Assembly (NCBI RefSeq): GCF_000695685.1
Contig: NZ_JFFR01000012.1
Coordinates: 1-64,000 of the forward strand
Reading direction: 5' to 3'
DNA length: 64,000 bases
Source: Vibrio fortis
GTDB taxonomy: Bacteria > Pseudomonadota > Gammaproteobacteria > Enterobacterales > Vibrionaceae
Shown piece after piece: positions 1 to 8,580 of the stretch. Each line of letters starts with the position of its first letter. Position 1 is the first letter of the stretch. A program made the translations under genes and the position numbers. Under the pieces are notes generated by a model. The model had not been told where the DNA came from and did no database searches. It was given only the letters and a program-made list of their open reading frames with translations.

Positions 1-86
1 GGGACTCTAGGTGGAGTGAGCCCCATGGATTTTGAGCTAATCAACTAAACCCCTGTGTCTACTTTTTAGGGGCCACATCAACATCA

Positions 87-133
<47 letters not shown>

Positions 134-139
134 TGAGAT

Positions 140-172
140 AGTAAAAAGGGTTGGCATTTTCATACCAACCCT
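140..172 (-). terminator. Intrinsic terminator of fdxA
   Basis: Eight-base-pair stem AGGGTTGG (147-154) with CCAACCCT (165-172). Read on the minus strand it is followed by a T-run (143-147 on the plus strand is AAAAA). It lies just downstream of the fdxA stop codon. Confidence 0.85.
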
Positions 173-189
173 CTAAATCATTCAGTTTT

Positions 190-513
190 CTATTTCTCTA
201 ACATACCTAGCTTATCTGGCACACCATTCCACTTCTCAGCTTCATCCATCGCAGGCTTCACTTCAGTTTGAACAGGCCACAGCTCTGCTAATTCCGCATT
301 CAGCTCAATGTAGATTTGCTGATCTTCTGGTACTTCGTCCTCTTGGAAGATCGCTTGGGCATCACATTCCGGCACACATAGGCCACAGTCAATACACTCA
401 ATCGGATTGATTACCATGAAGTTTGGACCTTCATGAAATGCGTCTGCGGGACATACCGCCACACAGTCAGTGTATTTACATTGGATACAGTTATCGCCGA
501 CGACAAATGCCAT
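190..513 (-). CDS. fdxA: 7Fe-type ferredoxin, FdxA family
   Basis: Small soluble electron-transfer protein of 107 residues, the usual length of the Azotobacter ferredoxin I family. The cysteines follow that pattern: Cys9, Cys17 and Cys50 fit the [3Fe-4S] cluster, and Cys21, Cys40, Cys43 and Cys46 fit the [4Fe-4S] cluster, with Cys12 extra. The C-terminal 50 residues form the acidic extension typical of FdxA and carry no cluster ligands. The gene is monocistronic, with its own terminator, and is divergent from the flavoprotein at 752. The redox partner cannot be read from the sequence. Family assignment is secure. Confidence 0.93.
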   Translation of the reverse strand: MAFVVGDNCIQCKYTDCVAVCPADAFHEGPNFMVINPIECIDCGLCVPECDAQAIFQEDEVPEDQQIYIELNAELAELWPVQTEVKPAMDEAEKWNGVPDKLGMLEK

Positions 514-751
514 GTTGCTCTGCTCTTAAGTTAGTCAAAATTGAGGAATGGGGATAATACTCATCCCAAGACAAAATTCAATATCATCGCAGGGGAATAT
601 CATCTCTAATTCGCTTCTGCTTTCAATTTATTATGACAGAGAATTCAATTTCTCGTAAAATGCGCGCCATTGTGAGCGAAGCACTCTCTCAACAACTATG
701 ATGAGATCCGCAGTGCCAAGCTAAGACACCTATAAAACGAGACATCCATAC

Positions 752-2365
752 ATGATACGTTTAACCGAAATTAAACTTCCACTCGACCACGAAGAGCACG
801 AAATCCAAGACGCAATTGAAGCGAAACTGGGTATCACTGCTGATCAGGTTATCTCTTTTAATATCTTTAAACGTGGCTACGATGCTCGTAAGAAAACAAA
901 GATCCTTCTTATCTACACTCTCGATGTCGCTGTAGAAAACGAAGAAGCTCTACTCGAAGAGTTCGTGAGCGACCCTCACGTGAAAGTAACGCCAGACATG
1001 GCTTACAAGTTTGTTGCACAAGCACCTGAAAACCTAACTGAGCGCCCTGTCGTTATCGGTTTTGGTCCATGTGGCCTATTCTCAGCGCTTATCCTAGCGC
1101 AAAGCGGCTTCAAGCCTATCGTTGTTGAGCGTGGTAAAGAAGTTCGTGAACGTACTAAAGATACCTTCGGTTTCTGGCGTAAACGTACTCTGAACACAGA
1201 ATCAAACGTACAGTTTGGTGAAGGCGGCGCGGGTACATTCTCTGACGGTAAGCTATACAGCCAAGTAAAAGATCCAAAACACTACGGTCGTAAAGTTATC
1301 GAAGAGTTTGTTGCGGCAGGCGCACCTGAAGAGATCCTATACGTAAGTAAACCGCACATCGGTACCTTTAAACTGGTTACCATGATCGAAAAAATGCGTG
1401 CGAAAATCATCGAGCTTGGTGGCGAAATTCGCTTCAGCACACGTGTTGACGACATCCACATGGAAGATGGTCAAATCACAGGCCTGACCCTATCTAACGG
1501 CGAAGAGATCAAATCTCGCCACGTGATCCTAGCGGTAGGCCACAGTGCTCGTGATACATTCGAAATGCTGCACGAACGCGGTGTTTACATGGAAGCAAAG
1601 CCATTCTCTGTTGGCTTCCGTATCGAGCACAAACAATCAATGATTGATGAAGCGCGTTTCGGTCCAAATGCAGGAAACCCAATTCTTGGTGCTGCGGACT
1701 ACAAACTGGTTCACCACTGTAAGAATGGTCGTACCGTTTACAGCTTCTGTATGTGTCCAGGCGGTACTGTGGTTGCTGCGACTTCTGAAGAAGGCCGCGT
1801 TGTAACTAACGGCATGAGCCAATACTCACGTGCCGAGCGTAACGCGAACAGTGCAATCGTTGTTGGCATTGACCCTGAACGCGATTACCCAGGTGACCCA
1901 CTGGCAGGTATCCGCTTCCAACGCGAATTGGAAACAGGCGCATACGTGCTAGGTGGTGAAAACTACGATGCACCGGCGCAGAAGATTGGTGACTTCTTGA
2001 AAGGTCGCGATCCAAGCGAGCTAGGTGATGTCCAACCATCATTCACACCGGGTATCCACCTAACGGATATCTCTAAAGCGCTGCCTGACTTCGCTATCGA
2101 AGCAATTCGTGAAGCTATCCCAGCGTTCGATAAGAAGATCAAAGGCTTCGCTAGTGCAGATGGCCTACTAACAGGTGTTGAGACTCGTACATCTTCTCCT
2201 GTTTGTATCAAGCGTGGTAAAGATTACCAAAGCATCAACCTGAAAGGCTTCTACCCTGCAGGTGAAGGTGCTGGTTACGCAGGTGGTATCTTGTCAGCGG
2301 GTATTGATGGTATCAAGGCCGCAGAAGCGCTAGCGCTATCTATGACTGGTCAAGCAGCAGAGTAA
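752..2365 (+). CDS. COG2509-type FAD-dependent dehydrogenase
   Basis: Predicted cytoplasmic flavoprotein of 537 residues. Residues 1-90 look like the alpha/beta domain that precedes the dinucleotide fold in this family. GFGPCG at 103-108 is the GxGxxG FAD-binding loop, followed by the acidic end of the second strand (VVERG). A second glycine-rich segment with SDGKL lies near residues 155-167, and the C-terminal part contains PAGEGAGYAGG, the motif that closes over FAD. The substrate is not established for this family and I do not assign one. Divergent from fdxA, so a redox link is possible but unproven. Ends in a strong terminator. Confidence 0.85.
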   Translation: MIRLTEIKLPLDHEEHEIQDAIEAKLGITADQVISFNIFKRGYDARKKTKILLIYTLDVAVENEEALLEEFVSDPHVKVTPDMAYKFVAQAPENLTERPVVIGFGPCGLFSALILAQSGFKPIVVERGKEVRERTKDTFGFWRKRTLNTESNVQFGEGGAGTFSDGKLYSQVKDPKHYGRKVIEEFVAAGAPEEILYVSKPHIGTFKLVTMIEKMRAKIIELGGEIRFSTRVDDIHMEDGQITGLTLSNGEEIKSRHVILAVGHSARDTFEMLHERGVYMEAKPFSVGFRIEHKQSMIDEARFGPNAGNPILGAADYKLVHHCKNGRTVYSFCMCPGGTVVAATSEEGRVVTNGMSQYSRAERNANSAIVVGIDPERDYPGDPLAGIRFQRELETGAYVLGGENYDAPAQKIGDFLKGRDPSELGDVQPSFTPGIHLTDISKALPDFAIEAIREAIPAFDKKIKGFASADGLLTGVETRTSSPVCIKRGKDYQSINLKGFYPAGEGAGYAGGILSAGIDGIKAAEALALSMTGQAAE

Positions 2366-2388
2366 CGGTCCGACACCGAAACTTGATT

Positions 2389-2416
2389 AAAAAAGGGCTC
2401 TTAGAGCCCTTTTTTA
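2389..2416 (+). terminator. Intrinsic terminator after the COG2509 flavoprotein
   Basis: Stem GGGCTC (2395-2400) with GAGCCC (2404-2409), flanked by A-run and T-run. It may also serve the convergent bluB transcript on the minus strand. Confidence 0.9.
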
Positions 2417-2422
2417 TTCGTT

Positions 2423-3097
2423 TTATTTATCAGACTCAGCAGACTCGACCTGTTCAGGTTTCCACTTTCCTTCGTGAATTACCGAGTTCACATCACGTCG
2501 TGGCAGCCACCCCAAAGTTTCTAACTCAGGCTTATCCTTAAAGTGCTCGACATGACCAAGACAAAGGTAAGCAACGATATCGATCTCTTCTGGGATCTCC
2601 AGAGCATCTCTTAACGCCGAATCATGAATAATACTCACCCATCCTAACCCTAGGTTTTCTGCTCTTGCAGCCAACCACAGGTTTTGAACCGCACATACAG
2701 TGCTGTACAAGTCCATCTCTTGCTTAATTGTTCTGCCAAGAACAACCGGACCGGTTCGGTTTCTATCGCAAGTCACACAGATACCGATTGGCGACTCAAC
2801 AATGCCCTCTAGCTTCAATCTTTTATAGAGCGCTTGCCTTTCATCGCTAAACATCTCTGCCGACTCCGCATGAGCTTGGTCGAATCCACGCTTTATCTTC
2901 TGTTTGGTTTCCGCGTCTCGCACCACGATAAAATCCCATGGCTGCATAAAACCGACACTTGGCGCATGATGCGCTGCAGTGAGCACTCGCATTAACACCT
3001 CTTCAGATATAGGGTCTGACAGGAATTGGCCTCGAACATCTCGGCGTGAAAAAATAGTCTTGTAAACGGCGTCGCGTTCGTTGGTCGTGATTTCCAT
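2423..3097 (-). CDS. bluB: 5,6-dimethylbenzimidazole synthase BluB
   Basis: Nitroreductase-fold enzyme of 224 residues. BluB breaks down reduced FMN with oxygen to give 5,6-dimethylbenzimidazole, the lower ligand of cobalamin. The N-terminal RRDVR (18-22) and the block from His43-His44 through SVGFMQPW (47-54) are family signatures that distinguish BluB from general nitroreductases, and LGLGWVS lies near residue 150. No other cobalamin-synthesis gene is adjacent, and the upstream region shows no recognisable cobalamin riboswitch. A remote cobalamin link in this window is the adenosyltransferase-like gene at 44111. Convergent with the flavoprotein gene. Confidence 0.9.
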   Translation of the reverse strand: MEITTNERDAVYKTIFSRRDVRGQFLSDPISEEVLMRVLTAAHHAPSVGFMQPWDFIVVRDAETKQKIKRGFDQAHAESAEMFSDERQALYKRLKLEGIVESPIGICVTCDRNRTGPVVLGRTIKQEMDLYSTVCAVQNLWLAARAENLGLGWVSIIHDSALRDALEIPEEIDIVAYLCLGHVEHFKDKPELETLGWLPRRDVNSVIHEGKWKPEQVESAESDK

Positions 3098-3277
3098 ACT
3101 TCCCTATCACTTAGTTGAGCGGTTTGAGTGAGCGATTGAAAGGGCATTATCCAACTAAAGCCACCATAAAACTAGCGGTAGTCAGGCAACGTGGTAGAAT
3201 GCCCCGCATCATCATAGACTTTGTCTTAATGACTGTTCCAACCCACCGCTAATACAGCCAACCTAACTGAGACCCTT

Positions 3278-4471
3278 ATGCCATTTTCCAAACTTGGATT
3301 AAGCTCCCCAATTGTTAAAGCCGTTAATGCACTCGGCTACGATAAACCGACATCTATCCAAGAAAAAGCAATTCCTATTGTTCTTTCTGGTCGTAACCTT
3401 ATCGCCGCAGCGCAAACCGGTACTGGTAAAACCGCGAGCTTCGTGTTGCCGATTTTGGAGATGTTGAGCAAAGGGACGACTCAGCGTAAAAAACGCATTC
3501 GTGCTGTGATTTTAGCGCCAACTCGTGAGCTAGCCGTTCAGGTTGATCGCAACATCAAAAAGTATGCGAAGCACCTTAACCTAACCTCACTGGCAATGTA
3601 CGGTGGTGTTGAGTACAAGCATCAGAAAGAGCGCCTCATTGAAGGTGTCGATATTTTGGTTGCGACGCCAGGTCGTTTGATCGATATGTACGGTCAAAAA
3701 GCGGTTTACTTTGAAGAAGTAGAAGTACTGGTTCTTGATGAAGCTGACCGTATGCTAGACATGGGCTTCATTGAAGACATCAACAAGATCATCGCACGTC
3801 TTCCTCAAGACGTACAAAACTTGCTGTTCTCGGCTACCCTATCGAACCCAGTTAGAGATCTTGCTAAGAGTGCTATTCAAGAAGCGGAAGAGATCTCAAT
3901 TGCTAAGCATGCCGCATCGAAGGCCAACATTGAGCAGTGGTTAGTTACTGTTGATAAAGACCGTAAATCAGCACTCCTAAGCCATATGATCCAAGAAGGA
4001 AACTGGGAACAAGCTCTGATCTTCATTGAGACCAAACACGGTGCAGCCAAGTTAGTTTCTCAGTTGGAGAAGCGTGGTATCCACGCTGAGTCTTTCCATA
4101 GTGGTCGCAGCCAGGCGATTCGTGAGAAAGTTCTAGCTGACTTCAAAAAAGGAAAAGTGAAATTCCTTGTAGCGACAGGTGTAGCTGCTCGTGGTATCGA
4201 TATCGACAACCTGACTCGCGTAGTCAACTACGACCTGCCATTCCCAGCGGATGACTATGTACACCGCATTGGTCGTACTGGCCGTGCAGATGCTTCAGGT
4301 GAAGCGATCTCATTCTTATCAAAAGATGATTTCAAGAACCTATGTATCATTGAAAAGCGCCTCGGTCATTTGATTGAGCGCCGCGTGATTGAAGGCTTTG
4401 AGCCGCGTAAGCCTGTGCCGATTTCTGTATTAAACTTTGTGCCTAAACATAAAAGAGAACAACAGAAGTAA
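3278..4471 (+). CDS. DEAD-box RNA helicase, RhlE-like
   Basis: ATP-dependent RNA helicase of 397 residues. The motifs are all present and in order: Gln28 of the Q motif, Walker A AQTGTGKT (45-52), PTRELA (81-86), TPGR (130-133), DEAD (154-157), SAT (185-187) and HRIGRTGRA near 328-336. After the second RecA-like domain there is only a short basic tail, so this is a compact RhlE-type enzyme without the long extension of DeaD/CsdA or the RNA-binding domain of DbpA. Monocistronic; a GC-rich inverted repeat follows. The RNA target is unknown. Confidence 0.88.
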   Translation: MPFSKLGLSSPIVKAVNALGYDKPTSIQEKAIPIVLSGRNLIAAAQTGTGKTASFVLPILEMLSKGTTQRKKRIRAVILAPTRELAVQVDRNIKKYAKHLNLTSLAMYGGVEYKHQKERLIEGVDILVATPGRLIDMYGQKAVYFEEVEVLVLDEADRMLDMGFIEDINKIIARLPQDVQNLLFSATLSNPVRDLAKSAIQEAEEISIAKHAASKANIEQWLVTVDKDRKSALLSHMIQEGNWEQALIFIETKHGAAKLVSQLEKRGIHAESFHSGRSQAIREKVLADFKKGKVKFLVATGVAARGIDIDNLTRVVNYDLPFPADDYVHRIGRTGRADASGEAISFLSKDDFKNLCIIEKRLGHLIERRVIEGFEPRKPVPISVLNFVPKHKREQQK

Positions 4472-4482
4472 CGCAGTCAGTA

Positions 4483-4510
4483 AGAAGCGAAGTCATCCGG
4501 CTTCGCTTCT
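4483..4510 (+). terminator. Possible terminator after the RhlE-like helicase
   Basis: Ten-base-pair inverted repeat AGAAGCGAAG (4483-4492) with CTTCGCTTCT (4501-4510). The tract that follows is pyrimidine-rich rather than pure T, so termination efficiency is uncertain. Confidence 0.5.
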
Positions 4511-4544
4511 GTCTTTCCTTCTAGCGTTGATTTAAGGAAACACT

Positions 4545-4937
4545 ATGATCACTCCAGTAGCAGTTAGACTAACCCGAGGCCAAGACCTTAAACTGTCGAT
4601 TCAAGAGTTGGTTAACCAGCACCAAGTATCGGCAGGTACCATCGCATCTTGTGTCGGTTGTGTCTCAATCATCAACCTTCGACTCGCCAACGCTGACCAA
4701 ACTCTACAAATTGACGCGCCATTTGAGATAGTTTCGGTAATGGGAACTCTAACGCCCAACCACCAGCACATTCATATCTCAGTAGCGGACGATCAAGGAA
4801 AGGTCATCGGCGGGCATCTGCTAGAAGGCACACTTATCGCTACAACAGCTGAACTTATCTTACACACTTACCCAGAGCTCGCGTTTACCCGTGAACATGA
4901 TGAGTCGACTGGCTATACCGAACTTGTCATCAAATAA
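4545..4937 (+). CDS. PPC/DUF296-domain protein
   Basis: Single-domain protein of 130 residues with the PPC (plants and prokaryotes conserved, DUF296) fold. The signature histidines are seen at His73, His75 and His77, with GGH ending at His91; in solved relatives these line a metal-binding pocket of a trimer. Bacterial members are called DNA-binding by analogy with plant AT-hook proteins, but this one has no AT-hook, so DNA binding is not supported by the sequence. A good ribosome site (AAGGAA) precedes the ATG. The exonuclease gene starts 35 bases downstream, so the two are probably co-transcribed. Confidence 0.8.
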   Translation: MITPVAVRLTRGQDLKLSIQELVNQHQVSAGTIASCVGCVSIINLRLANADQTLQIDAPFEIVSVMGTLTPNHQHIHISVADDQGKVIGGHLLEGTLIATTAELILHTYPELAFTREHDESTGYTELVIK

Positions 4938-4971
4938 AATCGTCGCTAAACCATTTTCATCAGGAACCATT

Positions 4972-5595
4972 ATGCCGTCTTCTTCTGCCCACTCAGTTAT
5001 CGTACTCGACTTCGAAACCACTGGCCTGTCTCCTAACATGGGCGACCGCGCTATCGAAATTGGTGCAGTAAAGCTGGTTGATGGCGTCGTCGTTGATACC
5101 TTTCAGCAGTTAATGAACCCAGGTTTTCGAGTCAGCAGTTTTATTGAGGGCTACACGGGCATTACCAATAACATGTTAAGGCTTGCCCCTAGCTGCGAAG
5201 AGGTTATGACAGAATTCGCAGACTTTATCCAAGGTAGCCATTTGGTGGCCCACAACGCCTCTTTTGATAAGCGTTTTTTGGATGCTGAGCTTGAGCAAGT
5301 GGGTAGAAATTATGATGGGCAATTCGCGTGCTCAATGTTGATTGCACGCCGTTTAATCCAAGATGCACCAACACATAAGCTAGGCGATCTAGTACGATAC
5401 AAACAGATCGAAAACGACGGTACCTTTCACAGAGCCTTAGCGGATTCAGAGATGACAGCAAAATTGTGGTTGGTGATGTTAGACGAGCTAGCGTCTGGAC
5501 ACGGTATTACCAACCCCGATTTCGCTTTAATGCGGAAGATCTCAAAAACCAGCAAAACCGCTGTATCAAAACTATTGGCAAACCAAGTGAGCTAG
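4972..5595 (+). CDS. DnaQ-like DEDDh 3'-5' exonuclease
   Basis: Predicted 207-residue exonuclease of the DNA polymerase III epsilon superfamily. The first motif is DFET with Asp13 and Glu15, the second acidic residue is Asp99 in the NASFD segment, and a His followed five residues later by Asp near the C-terminal half completes the DEDDh set. It lacks the C-terminal polymerase-binding segment of true DnaQ, so repair or RNA turnover is more likely than replication proofreading. The reading frame is open from 4891, inside the preceding gene, but AGGAA at 4962-4966 with proper spacing supports the ATG at 4972. Confidence 0.82.
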   Translation: MPSSSAHSVIVLDFETTGLSPNMGDRAIEIGAVKLVDGVVVDTFQQLMNPGFRVSSFIEGYTGITNNMLRLAPSCEEVMTEFADFIQGSHLVAHNASFDKRFLDAELEQVGRNYDGQFACSMLIARRLIQDAPTHKLGDLVRYKQIENDGTFHRALADSEMTAKLWLVMLDELASGHGITNPDFALMRKISKTSKTAVSKLLANQVS

Positions 5596-5637
5596 CACTT
5601 CGTTCATGCCTTTGACTATTCAGTCATGGGCACGAAG

Positions 5638-6486
5638 CTACTTCTGTAAGTCGATTAGAGTAGACTTTAATGTACCCAGTTCATCCATAAAATATTGCCA
5701 CTGATTCTCACTACTTGATTGTGCAATGAACATTAAATGCTTCGCTGAAATGGCACTATTCTTCTTCAATTTGTCGGGTAATGTTTCTGGGTAATAAGAT
5801 TCATTATTCAGCAACAATTGCATGGTTGTTACCTGAACGAATGGTAAATCAACCTTTTTCTCGACTAGGTCTGATACCGCTTGATAAGTATTCTTCTGAT
5901 ATTGGTGCCAATCAGGATTCGTATTTACCCACTCGTTAGCCCAATTCTTAATGATGGTTTCTTGCTCCGAGCTTATATCTCCGAGCCAGCGCTCCACTCT
6001 TTTTCTTACTCGTTCGGAATAGAACTCGCGAGCTTCTTTATCATCCAACGATAAACGCTCATCATAATATTCCTTTTGCTTCGCTCTAAAATTTTCTAAG
6101 AACTCTTGGTCTTGTTCTGGTGACAACTGCAAGCTCAGTGCATATATATCTGGCGAAAACTCAGTCACGATAGTTCGAATATGCGTTCTAATTTCATCAC
6201 CCTGTTGCTGAATAAAATCAGCGGTGATCGATTGCCGCTTTTGCTGCTGAATGTTATTGATTTGCTGAATGTATAATGGAAGTTGAGTGGACTTATGCCA
6301 CTGCTGTAGGTCTTGTAGGCGATTCTCTAATTCCGATTCTTGGACTGAATTTAAAGGCACTAGGTCTTCAATATACGAAATAATGAACCAATCAATATTG
6401 TTGTATGCAAATTTGGTAGCACACCCAAATGTAGCAAGGCTTGCCAATATAACCGCTAAATATCGATGAAATTTCATACAACTCAC
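5638..6486 (-). CDS. DUF6279-type lipoprotein
   Basis: Putative lipoprotein of 282 residues. A short basic start, a hydrophobic stretch and the lipobox LATFGC put the lipidated Cys near residue 22, so the mature protein should be membrane-anchored in the envelope. The rest is largely helical and charged, with an N-terminal segment rich in Gln and Leu. It resembles the DUF6279 family, which has no assigned function. A second start three codons in (MKFHRYL) is equally plausible and would give a cleaner signal peptide. Monocistronic, no clear partner. Confidence 0.7.
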   Translation of the reverse strand: MSCMKFHRYLAVILASLATFGCATKFAYNNIDWFIISYIEDLVPLNSVQESELENRLQDLQQWHKSTQLPLYIQQINNIQQQKRQSITADFIQQQGDEIRTHIRTIVTEFSPDIYALSLQLSPEQDQEFLENFRAKQKEYYDERLSLDDKEAREFYSERVRKRVERWLGDISSEQETIIKNWANEWVNTNPDWHQYQKNTYQAVSDLVEKKVDLPFVQVTTMQLLLNNESYYPETLPDKLKKNSAISAKHLMFIAQSSSENQWQYFMDELGTLKSTLIDLQK

Positions 6487-6724
6487 TCTGTCTGCAACGT
6501 TTACTCACAGATAGTTTAGATTGTTGTGCTTCATTTGGCGGGATTTATAAAGAAATTGAGAGATGAACTTGCCAAGTTCTCTATTTGGGTAAATGCTTAA
6601 AATAAAATTAATTGTTGGCAGTGATGAATTTCGTAATTTATTGACCAATAGATAAGCAACTAAACATACAGAAAGGTATGATATTTGCATAAAATATCGA
6701 AGGTTAGTATTTGGGAGGCAATCT

Positions 6725-6898
6725 ATGGCCGCTATTCCTCATTATTCGAGCGAAATAGAATATGAGCTTTGCTATTTTGAAGATGGAAAAATAACCACAG
6801 TAAGGATATTAGCGAACAATCGTCAGGAAGCTATGAATTGGTATCTTGGTGAGGGTAAGCATATCAATGATCTCTATTCTATTCGCCCAGATGAATAG
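6725..6898 (+). CDS. Small hypothetical protein, 57 aa
   Basis: Open frame of 57 codons starting MAAIPHYSSEIEYELCYFED and ending IRPDE. It is preceded by GGGAGG (about 6711-6716) with normal spacing, one of the better ribosome sites in this window, which is the main reason I call it real. The product is acidic, soluble and without a signal or membrane segment. It contains the run ANNRQEAMNWYLGEG, which could be an amphipathic helix. I recognise no family. It lies alone in the gap between the lipoprotein and dbpA, in opposite orientation to both, followed by a 12-bp inverted repeat. Confidence 0.65.
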   Translation: MAAIPHYSSEIEYELCYFEDGKITTVRILANNRQEAMNWYLGEGKHINDLYSIRPDE

Positions 6899-6913
6899 AG
6901 CTGTGTGGATAGT

Positions 6914-6947
6914 CTTAACGGCACTTTGAAATCAGAGTGCCGTTAAG
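6914..6947. repeat. Perfect 12-bp inverted repeat between convergent genes
   Basis: CTTAACGGCACT (6914-6925) pairs perfectly with AGTGCCGTTAAG (6936-6947) around a 10-base loop. It lies between the 57-aa gene and the convergent 3' end of dbpA. Neither side has a T-run, so it is not a classical intrinsic terminator; it may stabilise or end both transcripts by another route. Confidence 0.7.
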
Positions 6948-6973
6948 GCGTCACAAGAACTTGGTCGTTCGAA

Positions 6974-8353
6974 TTACTTTAGAATTCGAGCTCGGAACTG
7001 TCTTCCCTTCATCTTACCAGATTCAATCTTACGTAACGCTTTCTTCGCCACCGATTTTTCAACTGCGACATAAGCACGCATTGGGAAAAGGTTAATCTTA
7101 CCTACGGACTTACCTTCAATACCACCTTGGCCCGTCAACGCCCCTAGGATGTCACCTGCACGTAACTTCGCTTTTTTACCACCATCGATCTGAATCGTTA
7201 CCATATTTGAGTAGTATGGCTTCGCAACTGGTTTGGTTGGCAACTCAGATGGCTCAATCGGCATATCCATGTACTCATCAATTTGAGCGACGCGATACAT
7301 CTCTTTCTCACTGAAGAAGCTACAAGCAACACCCTTGCTACCTGCACGTCCAGTACGACCAATGCGATGTACGTGAACTTCAGGGTCGCGCGACAACTCA
7401 AAGTTAAATACTGCGTCTAGGTTGTCTACATCCAGACCACGAGCCGCGACATCTGTTGCCACCAGAATCGAAATGCTTTTGTTTGAAAATTGAACCAACG
7501 CCTGATCACGCTCACGCTGCTCCATGTCCCCATGCAGTTCAATTACGCTGAAACCGCGATGTGCGAGTTCATCTGTTACGTTCTGAACTTCCTTCTTAGT
7601 GTTACAGAATACCACCGCAGATTCTGGCTGGTGATGAAGTAACAGCAACTCTAGCGCATCGTCACGCGCTTCCGTGCCTTCAAGCTTATAGAAGTGCTGC
7701 TGGATGCTTGAGTGATCGTGTGTCGACTCTACTTTCACCATCTCAGGGTTATTCATAATACGATCAGCAATCGACTTGATCTGTTTCGGGAACGTCGCAC
7801 TAAATAACAATGTTTGACGCTCTTTCGGCGCAGCATCAATCACCGCATCAATTGCATCTTGGAAGCCCATCTCTAGCATGCGGTCAGCTTCATCCAAAAC
7901 CAATGTGTTCAGTTCAGATAGATCGATACGACCACGATCAAGGTGATCAAGAATACGACCAGGTGTACCCACAAGAATGTGAGCACCATGCTCAAGAGAA
8001 CCAATTTGTGGCCCCATTGGCATACCGCCACAAAGCGTCAGCACTTTGATGTTATGGATACCACGAGCCAGTGTACGAATCTCTTTCGCCACTTGGTCAG
8101 CCAATTCACGTGTTGGACATAGCACCAGTGATTGAACACGGAAGCGCTTAACACGAAGGTTTTGTAGCACACCCAAACCAAAGGCGGCGGTTTTGCCTGA
8201 ACCCGTTTTACCTTGGCCGATGACATCTTTACCACCAAGAATAGAAGGCAAGCTCAGTGCTTGGATCGGTGTCATTTCGGTATAACCCAGTGAATCCAGA
8301 GTTTGAATAAGTTCTGGTTTTAGGGCAATTGAAGAGAATTTTGCAGTGGTCAC
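6974..8353 (-). CDS. dbpA: ATP-dependent RNA helicase DbpA
   Basis: DEAD-box helicase of 459 residues, close to the length of E. coli DbpA. Walker A GKTGSGKT is at 48-55, followed by PTRELA, DEAD near 151-154, SATF and HRIGRTGRAG near 325. The C-terminal 75 residues (from about 385) form the DbpA RNA-binding domain, which in E. coli anchors the enzyme to hairpin 92 of 23S rRNA during large-subunit assembly. That domain separates it from the RhlE-like helicase at 3278. Transcribed downstream of the aldo/keto reductase but separated from it by a terminator, so it has its own promoter. Confidence 0.93.
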   Translation of the reverse strand: MTTAKFSSIALKPELIQTLDSLGYTEMTPIQALSLPSILGGKDVIGQGKTGSGKTAAFGLGVLQNLRVKRFRVQSLVLCPTRELADQVAKEIRTLARGIHNIKVLTLCGGMPMGPQIGSLEHGAHILVGTPGRILDHLDRGRIDLSELNTLVLDEADRMLEMGFQDAIDAVIDAAPKERQTLLFSATFPKQIKSIADRIMNNPEMVKVESTHDHSSIQQHFYKLEGTEARDDALELLLLHHQPESAVVFCNTKKEVQNVTDELAHRGFSVIELHGDMEQRERDQALVQFSNKSISILVATDVAARGLDVDNLDAVFNFELSRDPEVHVHRIGRTGRAGSKGVACSFFSEKEMYRVAQIDEYMDMPIEPSELPTKPVAKPYYSNMVTIQIDGGKKAKLRAGDILGALTGQGGIEGKSVGKINLFPMRAYVAVEKSVAKKALRKIESGKMKGRQFRARILK

Positions 8354-8531
8354 AGGACAATTCCAGCTAATGAAAAACAGAGTGCATTATGAGTGTTTTT
8401 AGAAAATATTCCACTCAATAGTAGCCGTTGATGATCTACTCACTAATAAAGGGAGTGAATATATCTCAAATTCTAGATACCTCCACCTTTCTACAAAGCT
8501 TATCGTCGTTCTATATGTTCAAAAAATATCG

Positions 8532-8561
8532 AAAAAGCCAGCTTTAGTAGCTGGCTTTTTT
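8532..8561 (-). terminator. Intrinsic terminator between the aldo/keto reductase gene and dbpA
   Basis: Stem GCCAGC (8537-8542) with GCTGGC (8550-8555), flanked by A-run and T-run, so it can work in either direction. It ends the reductase transcript before dbpA. Confidence 0.88.
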
Positions 8562-8580
8562 ATATAACGTTAGTTTCAGT

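Noticed and set aside
3098..3277. Cobalamin riboswitch upstream of bluB
   Set aside because: The gap is too short and lacks the conserved B12-box-like GCCACTG core.
6505..6690. 61-codon frame on the minus strand upstream of the lipoprotein
   Set aside because: No ribosome site, AT-driven composition and overlap with the promoter region of the 57-aa gene.
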